A stretch of 64,000 nucleotides of DNA from Alphaproteobacteria bacterium (GTDB taxonomy: Bacteria > Pseudomonadota > Alphaproteobacteria > Micropepsales > Micropepsaceae). Within the stretch, counting starts at the first letter, position 1; each line of letters starts with the position of its first letter. The notes beneath the pieces are model-generated. The model was given only the letters and a program-made list of their open reading frames with translations. It was not told the DNA's origin and ran no database searches. Shown one piece after another: positions 18,370 through 26,384 of the stretch. Location of the stretch: the NCBI GenBank assembly GCA_023259375.1, contig JAHFQC010000014.1, positions 1 to 64,000 on the forward strand, written 5' to 3'. A program made the position numbers and the translations under genes.

Positions 18370-21300
18370 TTAAAACTGGGTGCGCAGACCGAAGGTGAAA
18401 TAGCGCCCGATGACGTCCTGATCGAACGAGGCTGGATAGGCATAGCCCTCCGCGCCGGTGCGGCCGATGCCGATAAACGGCGTCGGCTGCTGGTCGAAGA
18501 GGTTTTCGATGGTGAGCGTTGCCGCGAGATCGGGCGCCTTCGAAATCCGATACTGCACTGCGACGTCGGTGTAGAAAACCTGCGGGACGTTGGCATCGAG
18601 ATAGACGAGCGACGGGTCGGAATTGTTGCGTTCGCCCGAATGCCAGCGTTCCATCCAACTGAACGTGAAAGGCTCGACAGCGAAATCGAACAGCGCCGTC
18701 AGTCGTCCCGATGGGTTGGCAAAGCCCGACGAACTCGCCGCGCCCGCCTGGTTCAACACCGCCGCCCCGGGAATGCCATTCACCGACAAAAGGCTTGGCT
18801 GGTAAGAAAACATCAGCTGCAGATCGCCATGACCCGTGACGGCGTTCCAGACATTGGCGACATCGAAACGATAGGTCAGCTCGGCATCGATCCCATGGGT
18901 CGTCATGATGCCGTTGTTCATCGCTTCTTGGATCACGTAGGACGGAAAATTGGCAGCCGACCTGTCGCTGATGTCGTGGGGCCGGATAACCAGAGCGCAG
19001 TATTTCGAAGTGCCTTGCGAACTGATGCAAGCCTGTTCGGCCGAGGTGCTGCCGCCGTTGACGCTGACGATGACATTGTGGATGCCGATGTCGTACCAGT
19101 CGGCCGACAGGCTCAATCCCTCCAGCCACTTCGGCTGATAAACGAATCCGGCCGTGGTGGTATAGGAGAGTTCGGGTTTGAGGCTGGGATTGGCGCGGAA
19201 GATGTAGGTGCTGGTGCCGCTGATGCCGGTGAGATAATCGGTAAACGCCGTGCTGTTGGCGTTGGCCTGGGCGAACAGGTTGTTCAGCGTCGGGGCACGC
19301 ATATCGCGGGAATAGGTCCCGCGCAGCTTGAAAGCGTCGGTGACGTCCCAGACGCCGCCCATTTTCCATGTGATCGCTTCGCCGCTGGTGCTGTAGCGGG
19401 TGTAGCGGACTGCGAAGTTGGTTTGAAACAGCGAGACCAGCGGCAGGCCGTGCAGCAGCGGAATATTGGTTTCGAAGGCGCCTTCGACGACGTTCTCGGT
19501 CGCTCCCGGCATGGCGGCGACGGCGCCGTTCCAGACTGCAACCGTCGGATTACAGGTCAGCGGATTCTGCGCCTTACAATCGACGGTCTGGGTGGGACTG
19601 AACTGCGAGGCGATTCCGAGCGACACGGAACGGTATTCGAACGACAGCGCCGCATTGACCGGTCCGGCCGCGCTGTCGAGCAGCTTGCCGCTGATACTGG
19701 CGGCGATGTCGTCCATCGTGTTGGTGGTCTTGTAGGCCATCGCGTCGGTCACGTAGCGGAACGCCGCCTTGCTTTCGGCATTGGGGCCGAAGGCGTTGAA
19801 CGGCACGCAACCGGGATAGGCCCCGGCGGCGGCGAGCGATGCCCGGCATACGATCGCGCCGGTCACTGGCGATTGGACCGCATCGAGCGCCGCGAACAGC
19901 AGCTGCATGTTCAGGGTGTCGGGAGACTCGACTTTGAGCTGGGTCTCGCCGCGGGTGTAGTGCAAAGACCAGGCGAGGCCGCCCAACAGAGTTCCGTCGG
20001 CTCCGGCCGTGATGTTGAAATTGCGGCTGTGTCCGTCAGAGATTTCGCCGGTTTCGTCATAAAGCGCCCGCGCCATGGCAAATGCCGGCGTGGTGGCGAG
20101 TGCGGTTTTGGCCGCAGCGGGCAGAAAGGCGTTGTCGGCGGCGATCGTCGTGCTGAAGCTCTGCACATAATAGACGTTGTAGGTGGCCGACTGCGAATAA
20201 TTGGCCTGCAGGAAAACGTGCGCTACCGCATCAATGTCGGCATCAAGCCGCCCGAACCATTGATCGTTTTTGAGGCTTGCGATCAGCCACGGATTGTTGT
20301 TGGCGCCGGGATAGAGGAATTGGCCAAGGCCGCCGTAGCCGCCATTGCCGCCGATTTCGTTGACGCCGTTGGCCGACACGCCATGCTGGAATGGCATCAG
20401 AACGCCGTTGGCGCCGAACTGCTGTCCGGCCAGCGGTCCGCTGGCGATATAGCCGCCGGGCGTCAGCAGGACGTTGCGCACGTCTTTGGCGCGGAAATAC
20501 GGATTCGCCGCGGTGCCGCTGCCCATTTCCATATAAACGTCTTTGCCGAGCGGGCGCGCCATCATGGTGTCGATGCCGTCCGACGAATAGTGCTCGTAGC
20601 TGAATTCGCCGTGCACTTTGTTCGAGCCGAGCGGACCGCCGGCCATCAGGCGGAACCGCCACGAGGCGTCGTCGCCGTAACCGGAAATGCCGCCTTGGCC
20701 GTCCAGGCTGAGGCCGTCGAAATTGCGGTCGATCACGAAATTGATGACGCCGGTGACGGCATCCGATCCGTACACGGCAGACGTGCCGCCAGTCACCACA
20801 TCGATGCGCTGCACGAACGCCTGCGGCACGAGATTGACGTCGATATTGTTGCTGGCGTCGGTTGCGGGCAGCCGTATGCCGTCGAACAGGACGAGGGCGC
20901 GATTGGTCCCGAAGGCCCTGAGATTCAGCATGTTCGCCGACCAGTCGATGGTGTTGCCGCCGGCGGTGCGCTGGTTGCGCGACGACACAAACATCGGAAA
21001 CTTGTTGAGCGCGTCGGGAATGTTCGACGGTGTGGTGGCGGTGAGGGCGCGCAGCGGAAGCGCCGCCAGCGGCGTCGGCGAGGCGTCATTGCTGGTGATG
21101 ACGCGCGATCCCGTCACCGTGATCGTCTCGTGGCTGAAAAGCGGTTCGGCGGCTTCGTGTTCCGGGCTGACGGGGGCGCTCGCCACGATGACCGAGCCCG
21201 AAGCGTCCCGGCTGGCGGCCAGTCCAGTGCCCTTCAACAGAATATCCAGCGCGGCGATCGTGTCGGCAGCGCCGTGCACGCCGTTGGAGTGCTTGCCCTT

Positions 21301-21471
21301 CACATCGTCGACACTGTAGACGAGGTTGACGCCGGTCTTGCGGATATAGTCGTCAAGAGCCGTTCGCAGGTCTTGCGCGGGCAAATCGATCAGGCATGGC
21401 TGACACGCCGCGGCACCGGAAAGTGCTGCAGTACAGAGGATTCCGAACAGAATCGTCCGATAGGCCCGCAT
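18370..21471 (-). CDS. TonB-dependent transducer with STN domain (FecA type)
   Basis: 1033 residues from the ATG at 21471; a GTG seven codons earlier overlaps the GGGGAG ribosome site and is less likely. After a signal peptide comes an STN domain (LIDLPAQDLRTALDDYIRK to SGSVIVAS, about 25-95), which contacts FecR in surface signalling. A TonB-box-like ETITVTGSRV and a plug with PSNIPDALNKFPMF precede the barrel, which ends in FGLRTQF. The FecR and ECF sigma genes lie directly upstream, so the receptor likely signals its own ligand and controls this operon. Confidence 0.9.
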   Translation of the reverse strand: MRAYRTILFGILCTAALSGAAACQPCLIDLPAQDLRTALDDYIRKTGVNLVYSVDDVKGKHSNGVHGAADTIAALDILLKGTGLAASRDASGSVIVASAPVSPEHEAAEPLFSHETITVTGSRVITSNDASPTPLAALPLRALTATTPSNIPDALNKFPMFVSSRNQRTAGGNTIDWSANMLNLRAFGTNRALVLFDGIRLPATDASNNIDVNLVPQAFVQRIDVVTGGTSAVYGSDAVTGVINFVIDRNFDGLSLDGQGGISGYGDDASWRFRLMAGGPLGSNKVHGEFSYEHYSSDGIDTMMARPLGKDVYMEMGSGTAANPYFRAKDVRNVLLTPGGYIASGPLAGQQFGANGVLMPFQHGVSANGVNEIGGNGGYGGLGQFLYPGANNNPWLIASLKNDQWFGRLDADIDAVAHVFLQANYSQSATYNVYYVQSFSTTIAADNAFLPAAAKTALATTPAFAMARALYDETGEISDGHSRNFNITAGADGTLLGGLAWSLHYTRGETQLKVESPDTLNMQLLFAALDAVQSPVTGAIVCRASLAAAGAYPGCVPFNAFGPNAESKAAFRYVTDAMAYKTTNTMDDIAASISGKLLDSAAGPVNAALSFEYRSVSLGIASQFSPTQTVDCKAQNPLTCNPTVAVWNGAVAAMPGATENVVEGAFETNIPLLHGLPLVSLFQTNFAVRYTRYSTSGEAITWKMGGVWDVTDAFKLRGTYSRDMRAPTLNNLFAQANANSTAFTDYLTGISGTSTYIFRANPSLKPELSYTTTAGFVYQPKWLEGLSLSADWYDIGIHNVIVSVNGGSTSAEQACISSQGTSKYCALVIRPHDISDRSAANFPSYVIQEAMNNGIMTTHGIDAELTYRFDVANVWNAVTGHGDLQLMFSYQPSLLSVNGIPGAAVLNQAGAASSSGFANPSGRLTALFDFAVEPFTFSWMERWHSGERNNSDPSLVYLDANVPQVFYTDVAVQYRISKAPDLAATLTIENLFDQQPTPFIGIGRTGAEGYAYPASFDQDVIGRYFTFGLRTQF

Positions 21472-21572
21472 GCCCGTGCCGTATCTCCCCACTCCGTTCG
21501 CATTTATGCTTGTTTGAGAGGCGGGAGTTCTTCGCCGCCCTGCAAATCGGAGTCACGTATTCGACGCAGTGA

Positions 21573-22526
21573 CTAATTGGATATGATGATCGAGGTATTC
21601 GTCTCCTCTACTTTCAGCCGCAGGCCTTTGCGAAGCAATCCCGCAAACGCTTCGGGATTGGTCGCGCGGAACGTGCCACCCATGCGCAGATCGCGCGCGA
21701 GCCCGACCACGACCATTTGCTTTTGGTTGTAGCGGTTGAATTCCTGGGCGATGTCGGCCAGCGTCTCCTGGTTGAAGACGAGTTGACCGCGCCGCCAGCT
21801 TGTGGCGTTTTCGATTTTCTGAGGACTGGTGCCGGTGACGAGCGCGTTTTCCTTGCGGGCGACGACGACCTCGCCGGCCTTGCCGTAGACCATTGCGTTG
21901 TCCGCCGCACCGTTCAGCGCTTCCACCTTGACGCTGCCTTCGATGATGGCGACGTCGACGGAGTCGTTGTCTTTGCGGACCGTGAATTTGGTGCCGACGT
22001 CGGTGATCTTGCGATTGCCGGCGATGACCACGAAGGGATGGCTGGCGTCGTGGACGACGTCGAAATAGGCCTCGCCATGGTCGAGCTTGACGACGCGGCT
22101 GTTGCCATTCTCCTTCGCCGACAGACGCGTATCGGTGTTGAGCTGAATGCCGGTGCCGTCCGTCAGCCGGATGCTTTGAGTTTCGCCGACGCCGGTGGTG
22201 TACCACGTCTCCGGGGTGTGCCAGACCATGACGCCACCGACGCCGATCGCGATGACGAGCAGGAACGCGGCGGCGATGCGCCAAATCATGCGGCCCGAAT
22301 GCTGGATGTGACGGACGGGAACTGGCCGCATCCCCGGCGCGTGCAAGGCCCGCAGGCGATCCGCCCGCCGCCACACGGCCTTCAATTCCAGGTAGGCGAC
22401 GCGATGGTTGGTGTCGGCGTCGAGCCACGCCGTCAGGGCCGCGCGCTCGCTTTCGCTCAAGCCGCGATCTTCGCGAGCTAGCCAACCCGCCGCATCTTCT
22501 TCGTATTTTTTCTGCGACTTCCTCAC
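21573..22526 (-). CDS. FecR-family anti-sigma/signal transducer
   Basis: 317 residues. The N-terminal cytoplasmic DUF4880-like part (AAGWLAREDRGLSESERAAL, AWLDADTNHRVAYLEL) should bind the sigma factor. One membrane helix (IWRIAAAFLLVIAIGVGGVMV, about 80-100) leads to the periplasmic FecR domain (TGVGETQSIRLTDGTGIQLN). The C-terminal region (LADIAQEFNRYN) is the STN-like part that meets the receptor. It overlaps the sigma gene by four bases. Confidence 0.92.
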   Translation of the reverse strand: MRKSQKKYEEDAAGWLAREDRGLSESERAALTAWLDADTNHRVAYLELKAVWRRADRLRALHAPGMRPVPVRHIQHSGRMIWRIAAAFLLVIAIGVGGVMVWHTPETWYTTGVGETQSIRLTDGTGIQLNTDTRLSAKENGNSRVVKLDHGEAYFDVVHDASHPFVVIAGNRKITDVGTKFTVRKDNDSVDVAIIEGSVKVEALNGAADNAMVYGKAGEVVVARKENALVTGTSPQKIENATSWRRGQLVFNQETLADIAQEFNRYNQKQMVVVGLARDLRMGGTFRATNPEAFAGLLRKGLRLKVEETNTSIIISN

Positions 22527-23134
22527 GGTCTGCTCGTCCTCAACGCAATGTAGCGGCGCGCACTGTCGATCAACGGCCGGCGCGTGCCGTAAACGGCCTT
22601 CTTCAGCAGACGCACGCCCTTGGCCACCAGATGTTCCACCGCTTCCTCAGAAATACCCAAATGATGCGCGGTTTCGCGCTGCGACAGGCCCTCGATTTTT
22701 CGCAGCTCCACCACGTCCCGGCACGGATGCGGCAATGCCGCGAGGGCATCCCGCAATAAGCTCAATTCCTCGTGCGCGGCGGTATGCTGCTCGGGCGAGG
22801 GCATATCGTCGGCGAGGTTTGACCATTCAAAGTCGGCAATACGGTCGATGGCGACAACCTGCGCCCGCCTCACTTTGTCGATCATCAGGTTGCGCGCGAT
22901 CGTGAACACGAATGGCCGCGGCGCCAAGGGCCGTTCGCTGCGCGCCGCCTCATAGACCCGAGTCAGCGTCTCCTGGATCAAATCCGGCACGTCATTCTCG
23001 TTGCGCCAGCGAAGATGCAGGTAGCGCAGCAATGCCGGCCTGAGCGGCAAAATTTCGCTCATGAACCACTCGTCCAGATCCTTTTCCATTAAGCCATCTT
23101 GCAGTGGCGTACCTCCGACGGGTTTGCTCTGCAC
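22523..23134 (-). CDS. ECF sigma factor, FecI-like
   Basis: 203 residues from a GTG at 23134; an ATG at 23089 would give 188 residues, and neither has an ideal ribosome site. Region 2 shows DVPDLIQETLTRVYEA and RPFVFTIARNLMIDKVRRAQ. Region 4 shows LPHPCRDVVELRKIEGLSQRETAHHLGISEEAVEHLVAKG. With FecR and the STN receptor it completes a three-part surface-signalling set that presumably senses a glycan or siderophore-like ligand. Confidence 0.92.
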   Translation of the reverse strand: MQSKPVGGTPLQDGLMEKDLDEWFMSEILPLRPALLRYLHLRWRNENDVPDLIQETLTRVYEAARSERPLAPRPFVFTIARNLMIDKVRRAQVVAIDRIADFEWSNLADDMPSPEQHTAAHEELSLLRDALAALPHPCRDVVELRKIEGLSQRETAHHLGISEEAVEHLVAKGVRLLKKAVYGTRRPLIDSARRYIALRTSRP

Positions 23135-23508
23135 CTTATTCCGAAATTATTGATCCTCTCATGCTCGAGACTTCTGCCAACAAGCCAGTACAAGACGAAC
23201 TACGCAGGATAATCCGCAAAAAAAGTGCCCCCGATGGAAAACACCCATTAGGTCTAATCGGGTCTTCTCTTTCGCACACCACTACAATCAGAGGTAGATT
23301 TATCCAGAAAGCGCCGTGCGTCTTTAAGGTAGCTGGTGCGCCGGAATCCGCACATTTGCTACGATCGCGTCGTCATAGTGCAGGGTGTGCCAGCGACAAT
23401 CCGAAATGCAAACGCGTTGAATGCTTTTGCATGGTATTTCTCGTGGTATCGTGACAGGCGTTGTTCCATAACGCATTGTGCACATTGGGAAATTACGGCT
23501 GTTTCATC
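23135..23508. other. Intergenic stretch before the third att copy
   Basis: It should contain the promoter of the sigma factor operon. No conserved coding frame or clear motif was seen. It is relatively AT-rich for this window, as often at island edges. Confidence 0.4.
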
Positions 23509-23523
23509 ATCGAGTGGGAATGA
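23509..23523 (+). repeat. guaA 3'-end-like attachment site, copy 3
   Basis: ATCGAGTGGGAATGA differs from the other two copies by one base (G to A) and still encodes IEWE-stop. An integrase remnant begins about 80-100 bp downstream in the same direction, the usual arrangement of islands inserted at guaA. Confidence 0.72.
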
Positions 23524-23531
23524 TTTGGCGT

Positions 23532-23561
23532 CTGGCAGCGGCTGGCACCAGCTGGCAGCAG
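23532..23561 (+). repeat. Three 10-bp tandem units next to the attachment site
   Basis: CTGGCAGCGG, CTGGCACCAG and CTGGCAGCAG follow one another without gap. They lie between the guaA-like core and the integrase, where arm-type integrase sites are expected. A 10-bp period would place proteins on one face of the helix. Confidence 0.5.
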
Positions 23562-23601
23562 AAGGCCACTAAAGCCCGTAAAACTCGAATTTTCTGCAAT
23601 T

Positions 23602-24305
23602 GTGTCGGGCACCAGGACCGAGCAAGTGCTAACCGAAACCAAGCTGCGTAACCTCAAGGCAAACGACAAGCTTTTCAAAGTGAACGATCGCGACGGCCTG
23701 TACGTGGCTGTCACGCCGGCCTGGGCGATCTCGTTCCGCTACAACTACTCGATCAACGGCAGGCAGGAGACCATTACCTTTGGGCGCTATGGGGTGGGTG
23801 GCATCACACTGTCGGAGGCCCGCGAGCAGCTCGGAGAAGCCAAGAAGATGATCTCGGCGGGGAAGTGGCCGGCCAAGGAAAAGGCACGGGATAAGGCGCG
23901 GGTGAAGGGCGCTGAGACGTTTGGTGCTTGGACTGAAAAGTGGCTGCGCGGCCAAAGACGTTTGCGTGCGGGTCAAGCTATGTATTGCCGTCGCGCTATG
24001 GCACGGACCTACCAATGAGCAGCGCCACGCTCAACCAAGTCTTGTCGCTGACCTACAGATTGGCTCAGAAGGAGGGCAAGTCTCTCGTCAAATTTGGGCC
24101 GCATGATCTTCGCAGAGCTGCGAGCACGCTATTGCACGAAGCCGGGTACAACACAGACTGGATTGAAAAGTGCCTTGCGCACGAACAGCGGGGCGTGCGG
24201 GCTGTCTACAACAAAGCCGAATATCGTGAGCAACGGACCGCCATGCTGCAAGACTGGGCCGATATGATAGACGGATGGATTACTAGGCGGCCACAAGCGA
24301 CGTGA
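23602..24305 (+). pseudogene. Tyrosine integrase, internally deleted and frameshifted
   Basis: The N-terminal DUF4102-type arm-binding domain is intact (LTETKLRNLKANDK, DGLYVAVTP, TFGRYGVGGITLSEAREQL) up to FGAWTEKWLRGQ near 23957. The frame then changes, and in another frame come SYVLPSRYGTDLPMSSATLNQ and the catalytic C-terminus FGPHDLRRAASTLLHEAG with the HxxR box and EKCLAHEQRGVRAVYNKAEY with the final Tyr. Roughly 200 residues in the middle, including the first catalytic Arg, are missing. It must be inactive. Start is GTG at 23602 or 23626. Confidence 0.85.
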
Positions 24306-24345
24306 AACCGGGGCGCGCTGCCTGAGCACCAGACGTTTTGCGCGC

Positions 24346-24501
24346 CTCACCGCCGATCGCCGTCTGCTTGCCGACTTCGACACGTCGGCCCGCGGCTGGA
24401 AGATCAAAGGCGGTACCTACACCGTGACGCGCGCCAAGTCGGCCACGGATGCCGTGTCATCGTCTTCGGCTGTCGTGAAGGCGGCACTGGTAACCCCGTA
24501 A
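24346..24501 (+). pseudogene. 3' remnant of a GH3 glycosidase gene
   Basis: These 52 codons ([31 protein letters not shown], ending VTP-stop) match the C-terminus of the GH3 enzyme encoded at 43856-46105 almost residue for residue, and the DNA is also very similar. Nothing upstream continues the homology. It is the last piece of a second, otherwise lost GH3 gene that abuts the integrase remnant. Confidence 0.85.
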
Positions 24502-24632
24502 GCCACCAAGCATAGCGCGGGGTACGCTGTTCTTATCGCTTCAGCGTACCCCTGGCTCGGTTGAGATGGCTGTTGTGGCCCAGAATGCACCATTTGGCCG
24601 TACCATTTACCCGCCAAGGCGCTAGTGACCCG

Positions 24633-25982
24633 TTATCGGGCGCCGCAGCATTTCTTGTATTTCTTGCCGCTGCCGCATGGGCACGGATCGTTGCGGCCGG
24701 GCGTGGCGTCGGCCTTTTTCCGGTTGGGATGAAGTTCGTTCATGATGTTCGCAGGCGCGCGCTGCTGGCGGAATTCCGAGGCCATGAAGCGCATTGCGGA
24801 ATCGATGTGGGTGAAGAACTTCTTGTAACCCGCACAGAGATAGTTGAGGCCGTATTCGCCGTCCGGCGTGGTGTCGAAGCGGTTGCGCGGACATTCGCCG
24901 TTGCAGGCAAAGCGGACTTCGCATTCGCGGCAGTATTTCGGCAGCGTGTCGGATTTGTCCTTGCCGAATTTTCGCTGCTGCGGCGATGCGATCATGGATG
25001 CCATCGGCTGCTCCATGATGTTGCCGAGTCGGTTTTCCGGAAAGACGTAGTGATCGCAGGAATAGAGTTCGCCGGTGTGCTCGATGGCCAGCGCATCGCC
25101 GCAGGTCGGATTGTAGACGCAAATGCTTTGCGGCATGCCGAGCCAGCTTTCGAGGGCGACATCGAACACCTGCACGAATGTCTTGCCGACGTCCTTCTGC
25201 ACCCATTCGTCGAACACGCCGCACAGGAATTCGCCGAACTGCAGCGAGCCGACCGTGTATTCGCTGACCGCTGCGGCGGCATTCTGTTCCGGACCGGGCT
25301 GCTTGAGGCCGTAAGAATCCGGCACTTCGGTGATCCGCTGCACCAGCGGGATGAACTGGATGAACTGGCTGCCGATCTTCTTGAGGAAGCGATAGACTTC
25401 GACCGGATGGGCGGCGTTCTGGCTGTGCACCACAGTTAAGGTGTTGAAATCGACCTTGTGCCGCTTCAGGCACTCGAGTCCCTCCATCACTTTGTCGAAG
25501 CTCGGCCGGCCGCCTTTGTTGACGCGATAGCAGTCGTGCAACTCCCGGGGGCCGTCGATCGAGATGCCGACCAGAAAGCGGTTTTCCGCGAAGAAGTCGG
25601 CCCAGGCGTCGTTGATCAGAATGCCGTTGGTCTGAAAGCCGTTCTCGATCCGCTTGCCGCCGGCGTGCTTCTGCTGCAGCGCCACGACTTTCTTGAAATA
25701 GTCGACGCCGAGCAGGGTCGGCTCGCCGCCTTGCCAGATGAAGCTGATGGTCTGCGCCTCCTGGCCTTCGATGTACTGCCGGATGAATTCTTCCAGCACG
25801 TCATCGGGCATTGCCCACGACTTGGTGTCGGGAAACAGGTGCTCCTTTTCGAGATAGAAGCAGTACTTACAATCGAGATTGCAGATCGGTCCGGTGGCTT
25901 TGGCCAGCACATTGAAGCCGGGAAGGCGCGCGCCGGTGATGGGACCTTTGTCGCTCATGGAGATTGTCGCTTCCTCGGGCAT
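24633..25982 (-). CDS. Anaerobic-type sulfatase-maturating enzyme (radical SAM) with SEC-C tail
   Basis: 449 residues from the ATG at 25982, preceded by AGGGA; a longer frame from 26165 lacks support. CNLDCKYCFYLEKE is the radical-SAM cluster of anSMEs, followed by WQGGEPTLLG and GISIDGP. SPASM-type cysteines follow (CGDALAIEHTGELYSCDHY, CRECEVRFACNGECPRN), holding two further Fe-S clusters. A C-terminal SEC-C motif (GRNDPCPCGSGKKYKKCCG, about 429-447) is an added zinc module. It oxidises the active-site Cys of sulfatases to formylglycine in the cytoplasm; six Cys-type sulfatases lie downstream. Confidence 0.92.
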   Translation of the reverse strand: MPEEATISMSDKGPITGARLPGFNVLAKATGPICNLDCKYCFYLEKEHLFPDTKSWAMPDDVLEEFIRQYIEGQEAQTISFIWQGGEPTLLGVDYFKKVVALQQKHAGGKRIENGFQTNGILINDAWADFFAENRFLVGISIDGPRELHDCYRVNKGGRPSFDKVMEGLECLKRHKVDFNTLTVVHSQNAAHPVEVYRFLKKIGSQFIQFIPLVQRITEVPDSYGLKQPGPEQNAAAAVSEYTVGSLQFGEFLCGVFDEWVQKDVGKTFVQVFDVALESWLGMPQSICVYNPTCGDALAIEHTGELYSCDHYVFPENRLGNIMEQPMASMIASPQQRKFGKDKSDTLPKYCRECEVRFACNGECPRNRFDTTPDGEYGLNYLCAGYKKFFTHIDSAMRFMASEFRQQRAPANIMNELHPNRKKADATPGRNDPCPCGSGKKYKKCCGAR

Positions 25983-26384
25983 TTTCCGTTCCCTGTCTGA
26001 CCGCATTCGCTTCAGCGTTTTAACGCTATACCAGAACCCCGCAAGCGGGAGCGCGCTTGGATCGATCAGATGTCTGTTTTCGTAAGCATTTGTCCTGATG
26101 TGAGACGGCACGACAGGTGAGGGGTTTTCCTGAGTGGCGTTTGGCCGCTCAGCGCGTACGTTCATCCTGCGGCGCCTGACCGCGGAGCAGGGTGCCTGTG
26201 TAAGACAACGTTGTCAACCGTTCGGCAATATTGTAGGCTGTATCTGGTTCCGGGCCTTGGACGGAGGCCTTTCCGCCCGTCAGCGGCGTCTTAACGCGCT
26301 GGGGCGCCTCGGCTTTCGCCGGAATGGGCCCGGAAAGAAAACGAATACGTGCTGCCACCAAGGCGGCCGGATAGGGAGGTCGAA
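25983..26384. promoter_or_regulatory. Divergent control region, maturase / first sulfatase
   Basis: Besides the LacI-type palindrome at 26204-26215 no other feature is clear. It should carry promoters for both the maturase and the sulfatase, so both may answer to the same repressor. Confidence 0.5.
26204..26215. promoter_or_regulatory. LacI-type operator, site 1
   Basis: Perfect 12-bp palindrome GACAACGTTGTC, 169 bp before the first sulfatase and 221 bp from the maturase start. The central CG and symmetric halves fit LacI-family operators. The same sequence recurs at 29890 and 37756, with a near copy at 48937. Confidence 0.7.

Noticed and set aside
18304-21576. A 1,090-codon plus-strand frame opposite the STN TonB receptor
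   Set aside because: No domain or ribosome site; it mirrors the receptor gene and runs through the terminator hairpin.
23532-23561. Tandem 10-bp units as a CRISPR array
   Set aside because: Units are too short, without spacers and without cas genes; the position fits integrase arm sites.
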